A stretch of 64,000 nucleotides of DNA from Ricinus communis (lineage: Eukaryota; Streptophyta; Magnoliopsida; Malpighiales; Euphorbiaceae). The stretch lies in assembly GCF_019578655.1 (NCBI RefSeq), contig NC_063256.1:25034342-25098341 (forward strand), in the 5' to 3' direction. Position numbers and translations under genes: made by a program. Positions within the stretch are counted from its first letter, which is position 1, and each line of letters begins with the position of its first letter. The notes beneath the pieces are model-generated. The model saw nothing but the letters and a program-made list of their open reading frames with translations, made no database searches and had not been told where the DNA came from. This document shows, piece by piece, positions 33,156 to 45,862 of the stretch.

Positions 33156-33771
33156 CATTCACTTGACCATGATGATACTGTATATTCTATGGATGTTTTA
33201 GATGATATTGTGGGGTCTAAAATGCAGGATATATTATTTGATGATCCTTTACAGGTGGTATTACAGGCTGAGGATGAGGATTTGTCCAACAAGGATGTGT
33301 TGGAACAACTTTCTTGTTTGCTGGCTAGTGAGCCTAGCAGGTTGGCTAACCATTTTATTGATATTGACAGGTTAGGGGTGCAGAAACTGAGACCTTCACT
33401 TGAGGAGCCACCAGCCCTAGAGTTGAAGCAGTTGCCTAAGCACTTGACCTATGCCTATCTAGATGAGGCGGAGAAGCTACCAGTATCATTGCAGCTGATT
33501 TGACTCCTGAGGATAGGGAGCTGACTTTAGCTCCCTTCAAGAAGTATCCTGAGGCCTTTGCATACAAGATTGCAGACATTCCTAGAATCAACCCGAGTTA
33601 TTGTTTGCATAAGATCTTGATGGAGGATAGTTGCAGGCCAATGGTACAGCCACAGCAACAGTTAAACCCGAACATGAAGGAAGTAGTCAAAAAGGAGGTC
33701 AATAAACTTCTGGATGCAGGTTTGATTTACCCTATTTCTAACAATTCTTGGGTTAGTCCTGTGCAGGTTAT
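33156..33771 (+). pseudogene. Element F pre-RT and RT start
   Basis: It encodes D-H-D-D-T, L-S-N-K-D-V-L-E-Q-L-S-C-L-L-A-S-E-P, a frameshift at about 33500, then P-N-M-K-E-V-V-K-K-E-V and S-W-V-S-P-V-Q-V. It is interrupted by solo LTR D directly after the Q-V codons. Confidence 0.85.
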
Positions 33772-35206
33772 TGATGTGCGTAAAATACACACATCTAAAT
33801 GGGACTTTTAAAATTGATTTTATGGACATTTGGATGTGAATTGGTCCCAACACTCACCCTATGCGTCTGTTTATGTGCATTAGGTTCAAAAGAAGTCAAA
33901 GATTGATAAAGGGAAGAATTGGAGCATAATTGGACATCAAAGCTGCCGAAACAAGCTAAATACGAGCATGAGGAAGCTGAATATGGCCGTGTTGGTTTCC
34001 TTTGGTAGTGTTCTGACCACCAACACACGGCCGTGTTGGGTGCATCAAACATCAAAGAAGAAGAGGCGTTAGGGAGCATGACCACAAAGAGTAACACGGC
34101 CAGGAACACCAAACCGTGTTCCCAACACGGCCAATGTTGAAAACAACACGGCCATAGGACGAATTAATTGAAAGAAAGAGCAAGATGAAGAAAAGAAGAG
34201 AGAGGGAGAACATCTAAAACCTTAATATTTCTCTCTCTAAGGGTTTTCTAAGCTGGAACCAAGGGAAAAGGAGACTTGGATCAAGGTTTCAATCGGATTC
34301 CCTTCATAGATTGAAGATTGGGCGAGGTTTGTTGATTGATTTTCAAATCCCGCAAGAGGAACAAGAATCGATTCAATTCAAGCAAGAGGAATTGGGGCTG
34401 TTTACTCTCATCTAAGGGTGTAATCGGGTTTTCTCTACCTTTACTCATTGTTGTAATTGAATTCTTGTGGATTTTGATAATGAACATGATTAGCTAGATT
34501 GATTAAATCCATTGGGATTTCTTTACTATGTTGGCTTAGTATTATTGGATTATTTGGGTTAGTTTTGTATTCTTCTTGCCTTCAGTATTAATAAGATAAT
34601 GCATTATTCATGAGACGTTGTGAATTGTGTGTTTAGATTGCTTTGTGTGATTGAGAAGTCCATTTGGCAATTGGAATTTTGAATAGTAAGAATTGGTTAA
34701 TAATCGCTTAGAGATAAGGATAATTAACTAGCCGGATGAAGAATTAACAAAGCTTAATAGAGGCAGATTAAAGCTTAATGCTAATTTAAGAATCAATCGT
34801 TAGGAAGAGATTCCAACTTTAGGTTATTAGGTTTAGGAATTCGATTATCGAGAGAGAGAAACCGAATTCGGTTAAGAATTTGTCCACGGGTAGCATAATT
34901 AGACTCACCAATCCTTTATCTTTTATTTGATTGCCAACTAGTTTAGGTTCCCTTTGGGTTTGCTTTCTTGTCTTAGTTATTTTAGTTATCAATTACTCCT
35001 GCATCTCCCTTAGAATTTAGCTTATAGCTATTAGCTAGTTTAGAAATTATTCATCACTCATTTTAGGTTAATATAACAAAGAACAAAGGAGTAACTCTGG
35101 GCTTTCACTTTTCTGAGGAATATGACCTTGATACTCGCCATTAGTGCTAGACTGCATCGATAGGTACACTGCCTTAGAGTGTAGCTAACACAAGTAGCAC
35201 ACATCA
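33772..35206 (+). mobile_element. Solo LTR D (C family)
   Basis: The 1435-bp LTR begins TGATGTGCGTAAAATAC and ends GTAGCTAACACAAGTAGC ... CATCA. Flanks GTTAT (33767-33771) and GTTGT (35207-35211) are a target duplication with one substitution. Excising it restores the RT reading frame Q-V-V-S-K-K-G-G. It carries one copy of the CACGGCC repeat. Confidence 0.9.
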
Positions 35207-37711
35207 GTTGTCTCCAAGAAGGGGGGTATGACGGTGGTCAAGAATGAGAAGGATGAATTGATACCGACTAGGACAATCACTAGTTTCTGAGTCTGCATTG
35301 ATTATAAGAGGCTCAATGATGCAACTCGGAAGGACCATTTTTCCCTTTCTTTTATTGACCAGATGTTAGAACATTTATCGGGGTATATGTTTTATTGCTT
35401 TCTTGACGGTTTTTCAAGTTATTTTCATATTCCAATTGCACCTGAGGACCAAGAGAAAACCATTTTCACTTGCCCCTATGGTACGTTCGCTTATAGGAGG
35501 ATGCCATTCGATTCGTGCAATGCACCTGCTACTTTCTAGAGGTGTATGATGGCGATCTTCCATGACATGATTGAAGAATCCGTGGAGGTGTTCATGGATG
35601 AATTCTCGGTATTTGGTAACTTTTTCTCCCACAATTTGCTTAATTTAGAGCATATGCTTGTGCACTGTGCAGAAGCTAACCTTGTGCTAAATTAGAAAAA
35701 GTGCCATTTTATGGTGAGAGAGGGTATTATGCTAGGGCATAAGATTTGACATGCAGGGATTGAAGTAGATAGAGCTAAGGTAGAGACCATTGCTAAATTG
35801 CCAACCCCTTGTTCGGTTAAGGCTGTTAGGAGTTTCCTTGGTCATGTAGGTTTCTACAAACGGTTCATTAAAGATTTTTCTAAGCTTGCTAGACCTTTGA
35901 CTCAATTGCTTGCAAAAGATATTCCATTTGTATTTTCTGATGACTATTTACAGGCCTTTGAGTTACTTAAGGAGAAACTAACTACAGCCCCTATTGTGGT
36001 TTCACCTAAATGGGGGCTGCCTTTTGAGCTAATGCAGGATGCTAGTGATTTTACAGTTGGAGCTATTTTAGGAAAAAGGATTGACAATAAGTTCCAACCT
36101 ATTTTTTATGCTAGCAAGACATTGACAGATGTCTAAGAGCACTATATAACTATTGAGAAGAAGTTGCTTGCTGTGGTATACGTGTTTGACAAGTTCCGCT
36201 CATACTTGATGCTATCCAAGACCATGGTCTACACGGATCAAGCTAAGCCGAGACTCATTCGTTGGATTTTGCTTTTGCAAGAATTCGGCATTAAGATCAA
36301 GGATAAGAAGGGTCTAGAAAATTTGGTTGCAGACCACCTTTCTAGATTAGAGGACCCGAGCCTAGATGCACTTAATGAGACGGCTATTGATGATAGTTTT
36401 TCAGATGAGTACTTGTGCTCTGTTCAAGTATCTTCGGATATCTCTTGGTTTTTCAATTTTGCAAATTACTTGGTTGCAAAAGTCCTACCAAAAGGTATGA
36501 CATTTCAGCAAAAGAAGAAATTCTTTGTTGATTTGAAGTACTACATTTGGGAAAGACCTTTTTCTAAATCGAGTTTGTGCAGACCAGGTGATTCGGCGAT
36601 GCATGTATGGGGAGGAGATCCTCCAAATTTTGAGGCATTGCCATGACGGACCAACTAGAGGTCATCAAGCAGCTAACCACACTGCTAGAAAGGTTCTGGA
36701 GGCTAGATTCTATTGTCCGACTATTTTTCTGGATGTTAGGGCATTCGTACAGGTTTGTGATGCATGCTAGAGGTCAGGTAACATTTATGCTCGTGATGAG
36801 ATGCCCCAAACAAGCATTCAAACGATTAAGATTTTTGATGTTTGGGACCATTTCTTTCTTCTTTTGGAAATAAGTATTGTTGCTGTTGAATATTTCTCTA
36901 AGTGGCCTGAAGTGCAAGCTTTCCAAACTAATTATGCTAGAGTCGTTACTAAGTTCCTTAAGTGATTATTTGCTAGGTTTGGCATACCTAGGGCTCTGAT
37001 TAGTGATAGAGGGACTCATTTTTGTAATGCTCAATTGGAGAGAGTACTTCAGCAATGTGGAGTGACCCACAGGTTTTCTACACTTTATCACCCGCATACT
37101 AGTGGGCAAGTAGAGATTACCAATAGGGATTTGAAATGAATTTTAGAGAAAACCGTGGGGGTCAGTAGGAAGGATTAGGGGAATAAGTTAGATGATGCAC
37201 TTTGGGCATTCAGGACAACCTATCATACCTCTACAGGTTTCACACCTTATAGGCTTGTGTATGGGAAAGCCTACCATTTACCTATTGAGTTAGAGCACAG
37301 AGCCCTTTAGGCCTTAAGAACTTGTAATTTTGATGTTGATCTTGCAGGTAGATAGAGACAGTGGCAGCTAAATGAGTTGGATGAGTGGCATCAGCAAGCA
37401 TATGATAACTCATTCATCTATAAGGAGCGGACTAAGAAATGGCACGACAAGCGACTGAAGGGCTCAGTTTCAAGTTGGGGACCGAGTATTGCTCTACAAT
37501 TCATGTCTCCTTTGTTCCCAGAATAGCTTAGGAGTCGCTGGTCGGGACCGTTTGTTTGTGATCCCGCAGGTGTTCCCATATGGCATAGTTGACTTGCATT
37601 ATCCCATTAGGGGGGAGTTGCAAGGTGAATGGCCATCGTTTAAAGCATTATCATGGAGACTCGCTTGAGATCGAGGAGCGGGTCAATATGCTGTTGTTCC
37701 AGCGAGAATGA
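35207..37711 (+). pseudogene. Element F RT-RNase H-integrase
   Basis: RT keeps D-G-F-S-S-Y, R-R-M-P-F and V-F-M-D-E-F at 35594, where the second catalytic Asp is Glu. RNase H at 35990-36340 has Q-D-A-S in place of C-D-A-S. It also lacks about 14 residues after Y-T-D (the A-L-R-Y-L-F segment of A and B). Integrase at 36560-37700 is heavily broken by frameshifts, with D-R-G-T-H-F at about 37008 still readable. It ends V-N-M-L-L-F-Q-R-E at 37711. Confidence 0.85.
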
Positions 37712-38394
37712 ATTTTTTGCACGAGTCCAACTATACGATATGGTCAAAAGAAGTGCCCTCGGGAGGCATTCCCAAGCTTATCCTTTACATTTTTTTTGTA
37801 TTTCCTTTTGAGAATTTTATTTATCCATTATACTTAGTTCATTTTTATATTTCAGTTGGTTTTGAACTTAGCTCCTTTCCTTTTCTTTATATTGTTTTAG
37901 GTGAAAAATTCCTTGTTTGTGCAAATTATTGAGCAATACAGGTATTAGTGCAAAATACGGAGTAAAATCATATTTCTGTGCTTCAACACAGTTTCAGACA
38001 TGACTAGTGCTGCTCTACACAGCCCGTGCCCAACTTCCCAGGGGTATTGGATGTGAAAAATGAAGTTACACGGTTCCTGAGAGTCACACGGCCCGTGCTA
38101 CTTTACATAGTCCGTGCCTAACTTCCCAAGGCGTGTTGGATGTGAAAAATGAAGTTACACAGTTCCCGAAAGTCACACGTCCTACAACACTGCTCGTGCT
38201 ACTCTACACGGCCCATGTTCTGGTGCCGAGTGCATGAAAGTTGGTAAGTACACGGTTTCCAAGAGCCACACGGTTTGTAACAAGGCCCGTGTCACAACCG
38301 TGTTGAATTTAAGGCATCTGAGAACACGGTTCTGTTGCGAGCACAGCTTGGACACGGCCTGTGTCATGCACAAGGGCGTGGCGGATGTAGCGGC
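37712..38394 (+). other. Element F post-pol spacer with CACGG repeats
   Basis: The post-pol box is at 37746-37773. From 37985 to 38390 an 88-bp tandem unit (landmark CGTGCC at 38025 and 38113) and further CACGG/CCGTG motifs form a GC-rich block. It ends just before TATAAA at 38395. The sequence differs from the A and B spacers but has the same layout. Confidence 0.65.
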
Positions 38395-38400
38395 TATAAA
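38395..38400 (+). promoter_or_regulatory. Candidate internal TATA box (F)
   Basis: TATAAA is followed by AAGAGAAGG and lies directly after the CACGG block. ORF2 itself is lost in F because the element is cut at 38575. Activity is inferred. Confidence 0.35.
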
Positions 38401-38575
38401 AAGAGAAGGACATGGGCATTTGCCGTATCACGACCCTTTTAGAGCAAAAGTCTTTTTAATTCTTCTATTTTCTCGGCTACTCTCCACAAGTTTCAAATTT
38501 TTTTTCAATTTTCTCACGTTTTGCCTTTAGTTGTAAGCTTTCTTCATTATTTTATTTATTTAGTTTTATCATTAG

Positions 38576-39326
38576 TAGGAATCCAATGCTGGATCTAGCT
38601 TAGAGAAACCTTTTTTGTGGATTAAAAAAATAGATTCCAAAAATGATATTTCTTCGGTGGTTTATTTTCTAAATTTGTTCTTTCTTTAGTGGCGTGGATC
38701 TTCTAATGATGACTAAGAATGATAGTGTTTTTCTTCCTTTTCTCTCTGGATTTTCTCTCTATTTTTCTTTCTCAGTGTCTCTCAAATGGCGATGTCACTT
38801 ACTGCCAATTTTCAATTCTTGATTTTTCCCCCAAAATTCTAATCACCTCTTTCTATTTATAGAGGTAGGGTTTCAAGGGAAACCCTAAAGAAAGCGATAG
38901 ATTTTTTAGGAATATCGATAAACATCTCATTTTATTTTTAAAATTTAAATAATTATCGATTAAAAGGATGATTATCATTAAGGAAAACTTCTAAAATTTG
39001 TATATGGACATGAAATTATGACAAAAATGACATCATAGTGCAAAAAACCCCAATCGGCTCTTTGTAGAGCGGATTAGCTCTATATAGAGGGAGCTTGAAA
39101 AACTTCAATTAGGTCCCTGAATTTGTAAAAATGCTGTTTTGACCCTCAAACTTAAATTTTTCTGACAATTAGGTCCAAATTGATTTCAAAAAGATAATTC
39201 TAGCTAGATTAACCTTGACCCTAGCCTTGGATTCGCCTGTCCTTCATCTCTCAGGACCCGGGAATGCAATAATTTTTATGATAGGGTTTTCCATTTTTTT
39301 CTGGATCCAGAAAAGAGGTGTTGACA
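38576..39326 (-). repeat. Truncated 3' LTR of element G
   Basis: It matches 60926-61661, starting at GTAGGAATCCA and ending GTGTTGACA on the plus strand. About 1.4 kb of the R-U5 side is missing at the junction with element F. It contains a stretch with CTATTTATAGAGG (TATA on the minus strand) at about 38850. Confidence 0.85.
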
Positions 39327-39539
39327 ATTACCCTTACTTCATTGATCTCCTACTATAAGAAGAAGGAGAAGGGCACTTTTGTCTTAACTTTTACCTAAGG
39401 TGCCTTTTCAAATTTTCAACTTAACACACTTAAGCCGCCCTTTCGGGTTTTCAACTTAGCTTTTTCTTTTTAATTCTTTTCTTTTTGTTTCCTTTCATTC
39501 ATCTCCTTTTTTCACAGATTTGGCTGCGGGAGAAACTTT

Positions 39540-40066
39540 AGATATTAACCGTTCAGAGGGATATCGATAAGTATGAACCGAAGCATATGTAGACCCGTTC
39601 TGTCGTTATCCCATAAGGTCATGATAACTAGATTTTCTGGATGAGAGGCGTTCCAAACACGCTCATGCACTGGACTTATCCTTGGTAGAGAATCAAGCAT
39701 GTCATGCTTATGGTATACAGTGATTGTATACCTTTACCCAGACTACGAGCATCTACCTTCTACACTCCTTTGAGACTTTACCATTAGTATGGGGAAAAGC
39801 AACAAATTTTGGAATTTCCACCTGAATTTGAAGGCCTCCCACTCAGACAAGATTTACTGCATAAGATCGAGAGGTTGTGGCCCCGTCAAGATATAAAGCG
39901 AAACCTTAACTTCAAGGGTGATCTAACCACCAATGATAACTTCAAGGCTTGGGTTCAGCTTCAGATTTCCACTTCTTCTAGCTTTGCCCAATTCAAGAGG
40001 ACTCAAGAACTAGCTGCTCTATCTAAAGATGCAGATGCAGATGCGGTGAGAAGATAGAAATTATGC
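39540..40066 (+). pseudogene. Antisense extra ORF (aORF) of element G
   Basis: An 82-codon open frame at 39809-40057 is preceded in the same frame by Y-H-stop-Y-G-E-K-Q-Q. It reads E-F-P-P-E-F-E-G-L-P and then F-K-A-W-V-Q, and ends in a D-A-D-A-D-A run. It lies between pol and the 3' LTR on the strand opposite to pol. Tat-lineage elements are known to carry an antisense ORF in exactly this position, often resembling the plant mobile domain. The upstream half (39540-39800) is interrupted by stops. The match to the plant mobile domain is suggestive only. Confidence 0.5.
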
Positions 40067-40358
40067 TTCTTTTTATATCTCATTTACTTTGCTACAACTT
40101 TTAGTTTTGTTTCTCGTTCAGTTAGCGCGTAAGATGTAAACAGACACACATATGTTTAATAACAATTCTAAACAATTTATTCATTTAGTAAAATCCCAAA
40201 TGGGTACATTTTGATTTCTTAGGATATAACTCTTGTCATTAGCCAGTCTTTTCAAATTTTCTAGCTGATTATTTTTTCTCTTTTGCCTTGACTTTTGCCT
40301 TACTAGTCTTTTCAAGTTTTCTGATCAGCAGGCTATCTTTTCTATTATTTTCTTTTTG

Positions 40359-43300
40359 CTATACATGGTATTTCTTGAGATGGTCTATGTTGATTGGCTT
40401 AAGGAACTTGTTCCCTTCTAGGTTTGAGAACTTAGCAGCACCTCTAAGCAGGATCTTCTTTACCAAGTACGGGCCTTCCAAATTCGAGTTGAACTTTCCT
40501 CTCAGATCAAATGCGGTAGGTCTTGTATGCTTTAATACTATATTACTAGCTCTGATCTTTCCTAGCTTTACTTTCTTATTGAATGCCCTGGCTATCCTTT
40601 TCTGATACAACTGCATGTGGTATAGGGCTTTCATCCTTTTCTCATCAACTAAAGCCAACTGCTGGTACCTTTGCTTAATCCATTGGTATTTTGGTATTTC
40701 AGCCTTCAATACAACTCTCAAAGACTTCAACTCTAACTCAATTAGCAAAATTGCTTTAGTCTCGTAAACCATAGAGTATGGTGTTTGCCTAGTCGATGTT
40801 CGCTGGGTTGTCCGATATCCCCAAAGTGCAAAAAGGTAATCAAAATGACCACTCCTTGTGATTCTACATTATCTTCAAAAGTATTCTCTTCAGATTCTTA
40901 TTAGCTGCTTCCACCGCTTCATTCACTTAAGATCTATACGGAGAAGACCTGTGATGCTCGATCTTGTATTCTACTAGCAGGTCCGTTGTCTCACCCATGA
41001 ACTATACCCCATTATCCGTCACGACGTGGTGTAGGATCCCATATCTGCAGATTAGGTTCCTTTCTATGAATTTGGCCATCTGCCTTGCCCCCATAGTGGT
41101 GAATGACTCGGCTTCGACCCACTTCGAGAAGTAGTCAATTGCTACAACTATGAACCTATGACCATTTGAAGCAGGCTTTATTTCTCTGATGATGTCAACC
41201 TCCCAAGCTGTAAAAGGCTAAGGAGACATCAAGTTGTGCATCTCGGTTGGAGGCACGTGATGTGACTCAGGTCACTGTATAGCTAGCATTCTCGGCTTCT
41301 CCTTAATAGCACTATGCAATCCTTTTTCATCGTTAACTAGTAATAACCTTGCCATATGATCTTCTTAGTTAACACTATACCACTCATATAAGGCCTGCAT
41401 ACTCCTTTGTGCATTTCTTCCATCACTACCAGAGCTTGTACTTTAGTCACACATTGAAGCTGTACACCCAACATTATTCTCCTATACAGGATTCCCTCAC
41501 GGCTGATATAGTCTCTAGCTTGAATCTACAATGCGTCTCTTTCCTTGATTGTTGCTTCTTCTAGATACTCACTCCTATGAACTTATTTAGATCGTAGAAC
41601 CATGGTTTCTCTTCTGGTTTCATTTGAATTTGCATTATCTGATCCTCTTGATAACAAGGCGCACTTGATTTTACAATTACCAAAGGCTTTATTAAAATCC
41701 ACGAAGGATTGACCCACATAGGTGATAGGGTAGCTAGCACATCTGACATCTAATTCTTATTCGAGGCAAGTGTACAAAGGAACACTTGGAGAAGTTCCAT
41801 ACTAAAGTTTTGAGATAGTTAACGTACGGCTTCAACCTCTCTTCTTTTACTTTCTATTCCTTGAGGCTTGTTGGATTACCAGTATAGAATCCCTATAGAC
41901 CATCAAATGCCTAGTTCCTACTACCATGGCCACTTCTAATCTAAATAAACATGCTTCGTACTCTGCCATGTTATTGGTCACTTTAAAATCCAACCTCTTG
42001 GCCATTGGCAGCATCTCCCCTTCTAGCGTGATCAGAACTACTCTAAAGCCTATCCCTCTCGCATTCACAGCTCCATCGAAGTACATCTTCTATTTCTAGA
42101 TCTTGATTCCCCCTAGATTCTCATTAGGAAATTCCATATCCCAAAGGTCGTATCCTTCGTTTGTGTTTTGAGCTAGAAACTCAGCTACAGCCCTATCCTT
42201 GAATACCTTCTTAGTGATGTAATCAATGTCAAATTTTGTTAGGAGTATTAACCATCTAGCCAGCTTCCTTATAAGAGATGAAGTTTCAAATAAGTACTTT
42301 GGAGGGTCTATTTTTAAAATTGCTTGCACCTTATAAGACTGAAAGTAGTGCCTCAACTTCCTTATAGCCCATATCATGGCAAAACAGGTCTTTTTCACGA
42401 GGTTATACTTTGACGCATAAGGCAGCAACTTCTTATTGAGGTAATAAACTGCATGCTCTACATTGTCGGGTCCGCACTGCGCTAGCATCGCCCCTATTGC
42501 TTCATCCTCTAAGGCCAAGTAAGGGATTAGCGGCTTGCCATCCTTGGGTGGCTTAAGTATCGGTGGCTTCATCAAATACTCCTTGATTCTATCAAAAGCC
42601 TTCTAACAATGTTCAGCCCACACAACGGGTTGATGTTTTCTTAAAAGCTTAAAGATAGGATCACAAACCATTGTGAGTTTAGAAATGAACCAGTTGATGT
42701 GTTGCAAGAACCCTAGAAAAGCCCTGACCGCTTTCTCTATCCTCGGTATCAGCATCTCTCGAATGGCTTTGACTTTATCCAGATCGATCTATATGCCCCG
42801 CTGACTTACTTTGTGCCCTAACAGCCTCCTGATGTAACTCCAAACACACTCTTCTTCGGGTTGAGTCTCAAATTATACCTTTCCACTCATCCTAAGAACT
42901 TATCAAGAGCCTAAAAGTACCCTTCCCTTGTTTCAGTGTTTACCATCATGTCATCAACATACACCTCCACCTTCTTGTGCATTATGTCGTGAAATAAGAT
43001 AATGGTTGTTCTCTGATAAGTTGCCCTTACATTTTTTAGCCTAAAAGGTATAATCTTATAGTAGTATGTCCCTTACTAGGTGATGAACGATGTCTTCAGC
43101 TTATAAACTATAACCATCATGATCTGGTTATACTCAGAGAACCCATCTGTAAAGGAGTACCTCACATTCGTCGCAACACTGTCGACTATTACATCTATAT
43201 AGGGAACAAAAAAATCATCCTTTGTGCATGCTTTACTCAAGTCCCTATGATCCAAAACATTCAAACTTCACCATCCTTCTTCGGGACTGGAGCAATGTTC

Positions 43301-44551
43301 ACTAACCATTCGGGATAATCAACCACATCGAGGAAATTAGCGTTAACCTGCTTAGCAACCTTTTCTCGTATCTTCTCTATAAAAAATAATTATGGCCTCA
43401 ATCTTCTCATCTTCTACTTAATCGGCTTAATATGCGAATGATTCGGGATATGGTGCTCTGCTATTTTCCTGTTTAGACCCAGTATGTCGTCATAATACCA
43501 AGAAAATACCACTTTTCTTTTTTCTATTATTTTCTTGAATTCTCTCCTCTTCTCAGGAGTTATATCATGAGCTATCAGAACGTTCTGTGGATTTGCATCT
43601 ATGCCTAAATTAGATGAATCAACTTGTATGGAATTGATGTCGAGCATGCATATGTCATGATTATCAAAATGCACACTACCATCAGGAAGAAACATCACAC
43701 AAGTAAACAAAATTATTCATATCATTGATCTTGGAAAGGAAATAAACATTGTCCTCATAAATTTCTAACGTTATTACATCACGTAAAATACATCAATGAT
43801 ATTATTCTCAATAAGAGCAGTTAGTTCCTCTTGGCTTATCTTTTCCGGCTGAGCGGTAGGGTCTTCTAGCTTTAGCTCTTCTATCTTGATGGTGATCTTC
43901 TTTCGGACTTCCTTAATACTCAGCTCAACCATCCTGTCAATAATTTGGTTCTTAAAAATCTCGAATCCTAGTACCTCAGTCCCAACTATACTAACAAGTT
44001 TGGGCTCCCTAAAGTAGGGCTTGTACTCCTAGACGAACACGTCTTTTAGAGTCTTACTTCAGTTTGCCCTCATCTTCTGTCTCAGAATATACCAAACCCT
44101 TGCCGAGTCTTCTAACATTTAAAATTTAGTAACTCCGCAACACCCTGCTAATTCTTTCCTAATCCCATTCTAGGCATAAAGTTCATTCTCTTAAACATGT
44201 TGGCTACTTTAGGATCCATGCAGTCCTCCTAGAGAACATCCATTTGGAATCCAATAGAGGCATCCACCTCTTTGGCAGTTTCTTAGATTGCTGAGACAAC
44301 CTTATCACCTTCGGCGTTGATAATGACAATCTCGCCTTCATAAGGAAATTTCACTTCTGATGTACTGTGAAAAGGACTCTTCCTAGGGCATGGACTATGG
44401 CCTTCCCAATAATAATGCAAAAGTCACCGAGATGTCTAGGACAGTGAACTCCACCCAGGATTCAATAGGATTCGTCTTCACTAGTGCTTAAAACATCACT
44501 TCTACGTTTGATGGTTTTAGGTCCTTCAAATTCATCCCTAGTTTAGGGTAT
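40359..44551 (-). pseudogene. Element G protease (part), RT, RNase H, integrase
   Basis: From 44551 down: the protease remainder (L-L-L-G-R-P near 44400), and the pre-RT P-E-K-R-R-E-F ... I-A-E-H-H-I-P at 43414-43710. RT has Y-V-D-D-M intact at 42950-42961. A first, gypsy-type RNase H is at 42575-42096 (A-V-Y-Y-L-N-K-K). A second RNase H is at 42086-41847 (Y-F-D-G-A-V-N-A-R-G-I-G, N-N-M-A-E-Y-E-A). Integrase core residues W-E-V-D-I near 41200, V-T-D-N-G near 41015 and V-E-A-A-N near 40920 follow. The C-terminus ends H-L-K-K-Y-H-V at 40359. Many stops separate these. Confidence 0.85.
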
Positions 44552-45703
44552 TGATATGCATTGTTTTACACATGTTTATATGCCCAATTACTTCCATTTT
44601 TATGTATAGTTATCTTATTTATGATAGAATCACTTATGTTTTAGTTCCTTTCATGTTTCAAGTAATCATCGATGGATATTATTAGTAGTCGAGGGAAATA
44701 CGTGCAAATACGAACCAGAATCCATCAAAATTGAGCAAAGGCTAGCATTTCAAGTTTGAGCACGGCTTGGACTCTGGCCGTGCTGAATCATCGATATTTG
44801 ATCCTCTAAAGTGTCTTTTTGGCACGATTTCTGAGGCCACCGCAGCCTCCATCACGGCCCGTGGTGGCTCAGCACCGGCGAAGGCACGGTTAGGAAGAAG
44901 AGCTATTTTTTAGAACTCGGAGGTCCAGCATGGCCTGGACTCCGCCCGTGCTGACCAGCACAGGCTTGACCACGGCCGTGTTGAGACAGTTATATAGGCA
45001 AAATCGATTTATTTTGCTAGGGTTTGATTTTTTAACTTGAGATTTCACATATACGTGCGAGCCACCCTTTTCAGACTTTGATATTCAACTTTAGGAGACT
45101 ATTTCGCATATTGGAGGACGGGTTCCAGTGGTTTAAGCATCATATTGAAGATCAAGAGTGGATTTGGAGACATTCAAGAGGCAATTTGAGGTTCATTATT
45201 CAGATTTGGAGATTTAGGGTTGTTTATCTGACTTGAAATAGAAGGGTATATATGTTTTCAATTTGCTTTTCTGTATTTGTTCCTTACTTTGTGTTATTTG
45301 TTAGCATGAGTAGCTAGAACTGTTGAACCTACTAGGTTTCCCTTGTTTGTTGGATTGCACTTAATGTTTATGAGATTTTGATTATTAATGCTTGTATTCT
45401 TATTGCTTTCATTATTAATAAGAAATCGCATTGTTCATGAGACATTGTGAATTGCGTTGTTCAAATTGCTTTATGTAATTGAGAGATTCATTTAATAATT
45501 AAAAATCTGAATAGCAAGAACTGGTTAATGATCACTTCGAGATAAGAGTAATTGACTAGTCAGATTAAGAATTAACAACTCTTAATAGCGAGTAGTTGTA
45601 GGATCACCCTTTCCCAAGAATACAACCTTAATACTCACCATTAGTGCTAGTCTGCATCGATAGGTTCACTGCCTTAGACTGTAGCTACATAAATAGCGTA
45701 TCA
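44552..45703 (+). repeat. 5' LTR of element B
   Basis: The 1152-bp LTR begins TGATATGCATTG and ends AAATAGCGTATCA. It lacks about 330 bp (after TTAATAGC at 45588) that the 3' LTR retains at 55908-56238. TATATA at 44991 follows CACGGCCGTG. Confidence 0.9.
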
Positions 45704-45709
45704 AGTTCT

Positions 45710-45727
45710 TGGCGCCGTTGCCAGAGA
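45710..45727 (+). other. Primer-binding site of element B (tRNA-Asp type)
   Basis: TGGCGCCGTTGCCAGAGA lies six bases after the LTR. It is close to the tRNA-Asp complement. Confidence 0.85.
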
Positions 45728-45862
45728 ATCTTTTTGTGTGAACTAGAGTGAATTTGTGTTTGTGTTAATTTAGCCATTTTTATTTTTTGTCTTTTTATTT
45801 CTTTTTATTATTTTATTCATTTCTGTGTTCTTTGGTTGGTGCCTCTTAATTTTAGGTAGTTT

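Larger units (their letters stand above)
33156..38575 (+). mobile_element. Athila-like element F, truncated at both ends
   Basis: It starts inside the pre-RT linker, directly joined to ORF2 of A. It contains RT, RNase H, integrase, the post-pol box and a CACGG-rich spacer, and stops at 38575 against the 3' LTR of element G. It has no LTR of its own. Protein divergence from A and B is visible throughout (for example L-D-A-G-L-I-Y-P versus L-N-S-G-L-I-Y-P), so it is a related but separate subfamily. Confidence 0.8.

Noticed and set aside
41561..41749. Separate small gene on the minus strand
   Set aside because: Its P-W-F-Y-D-L-N-K-F-I motif is the linker between the second RNase H and the integrase of element G.
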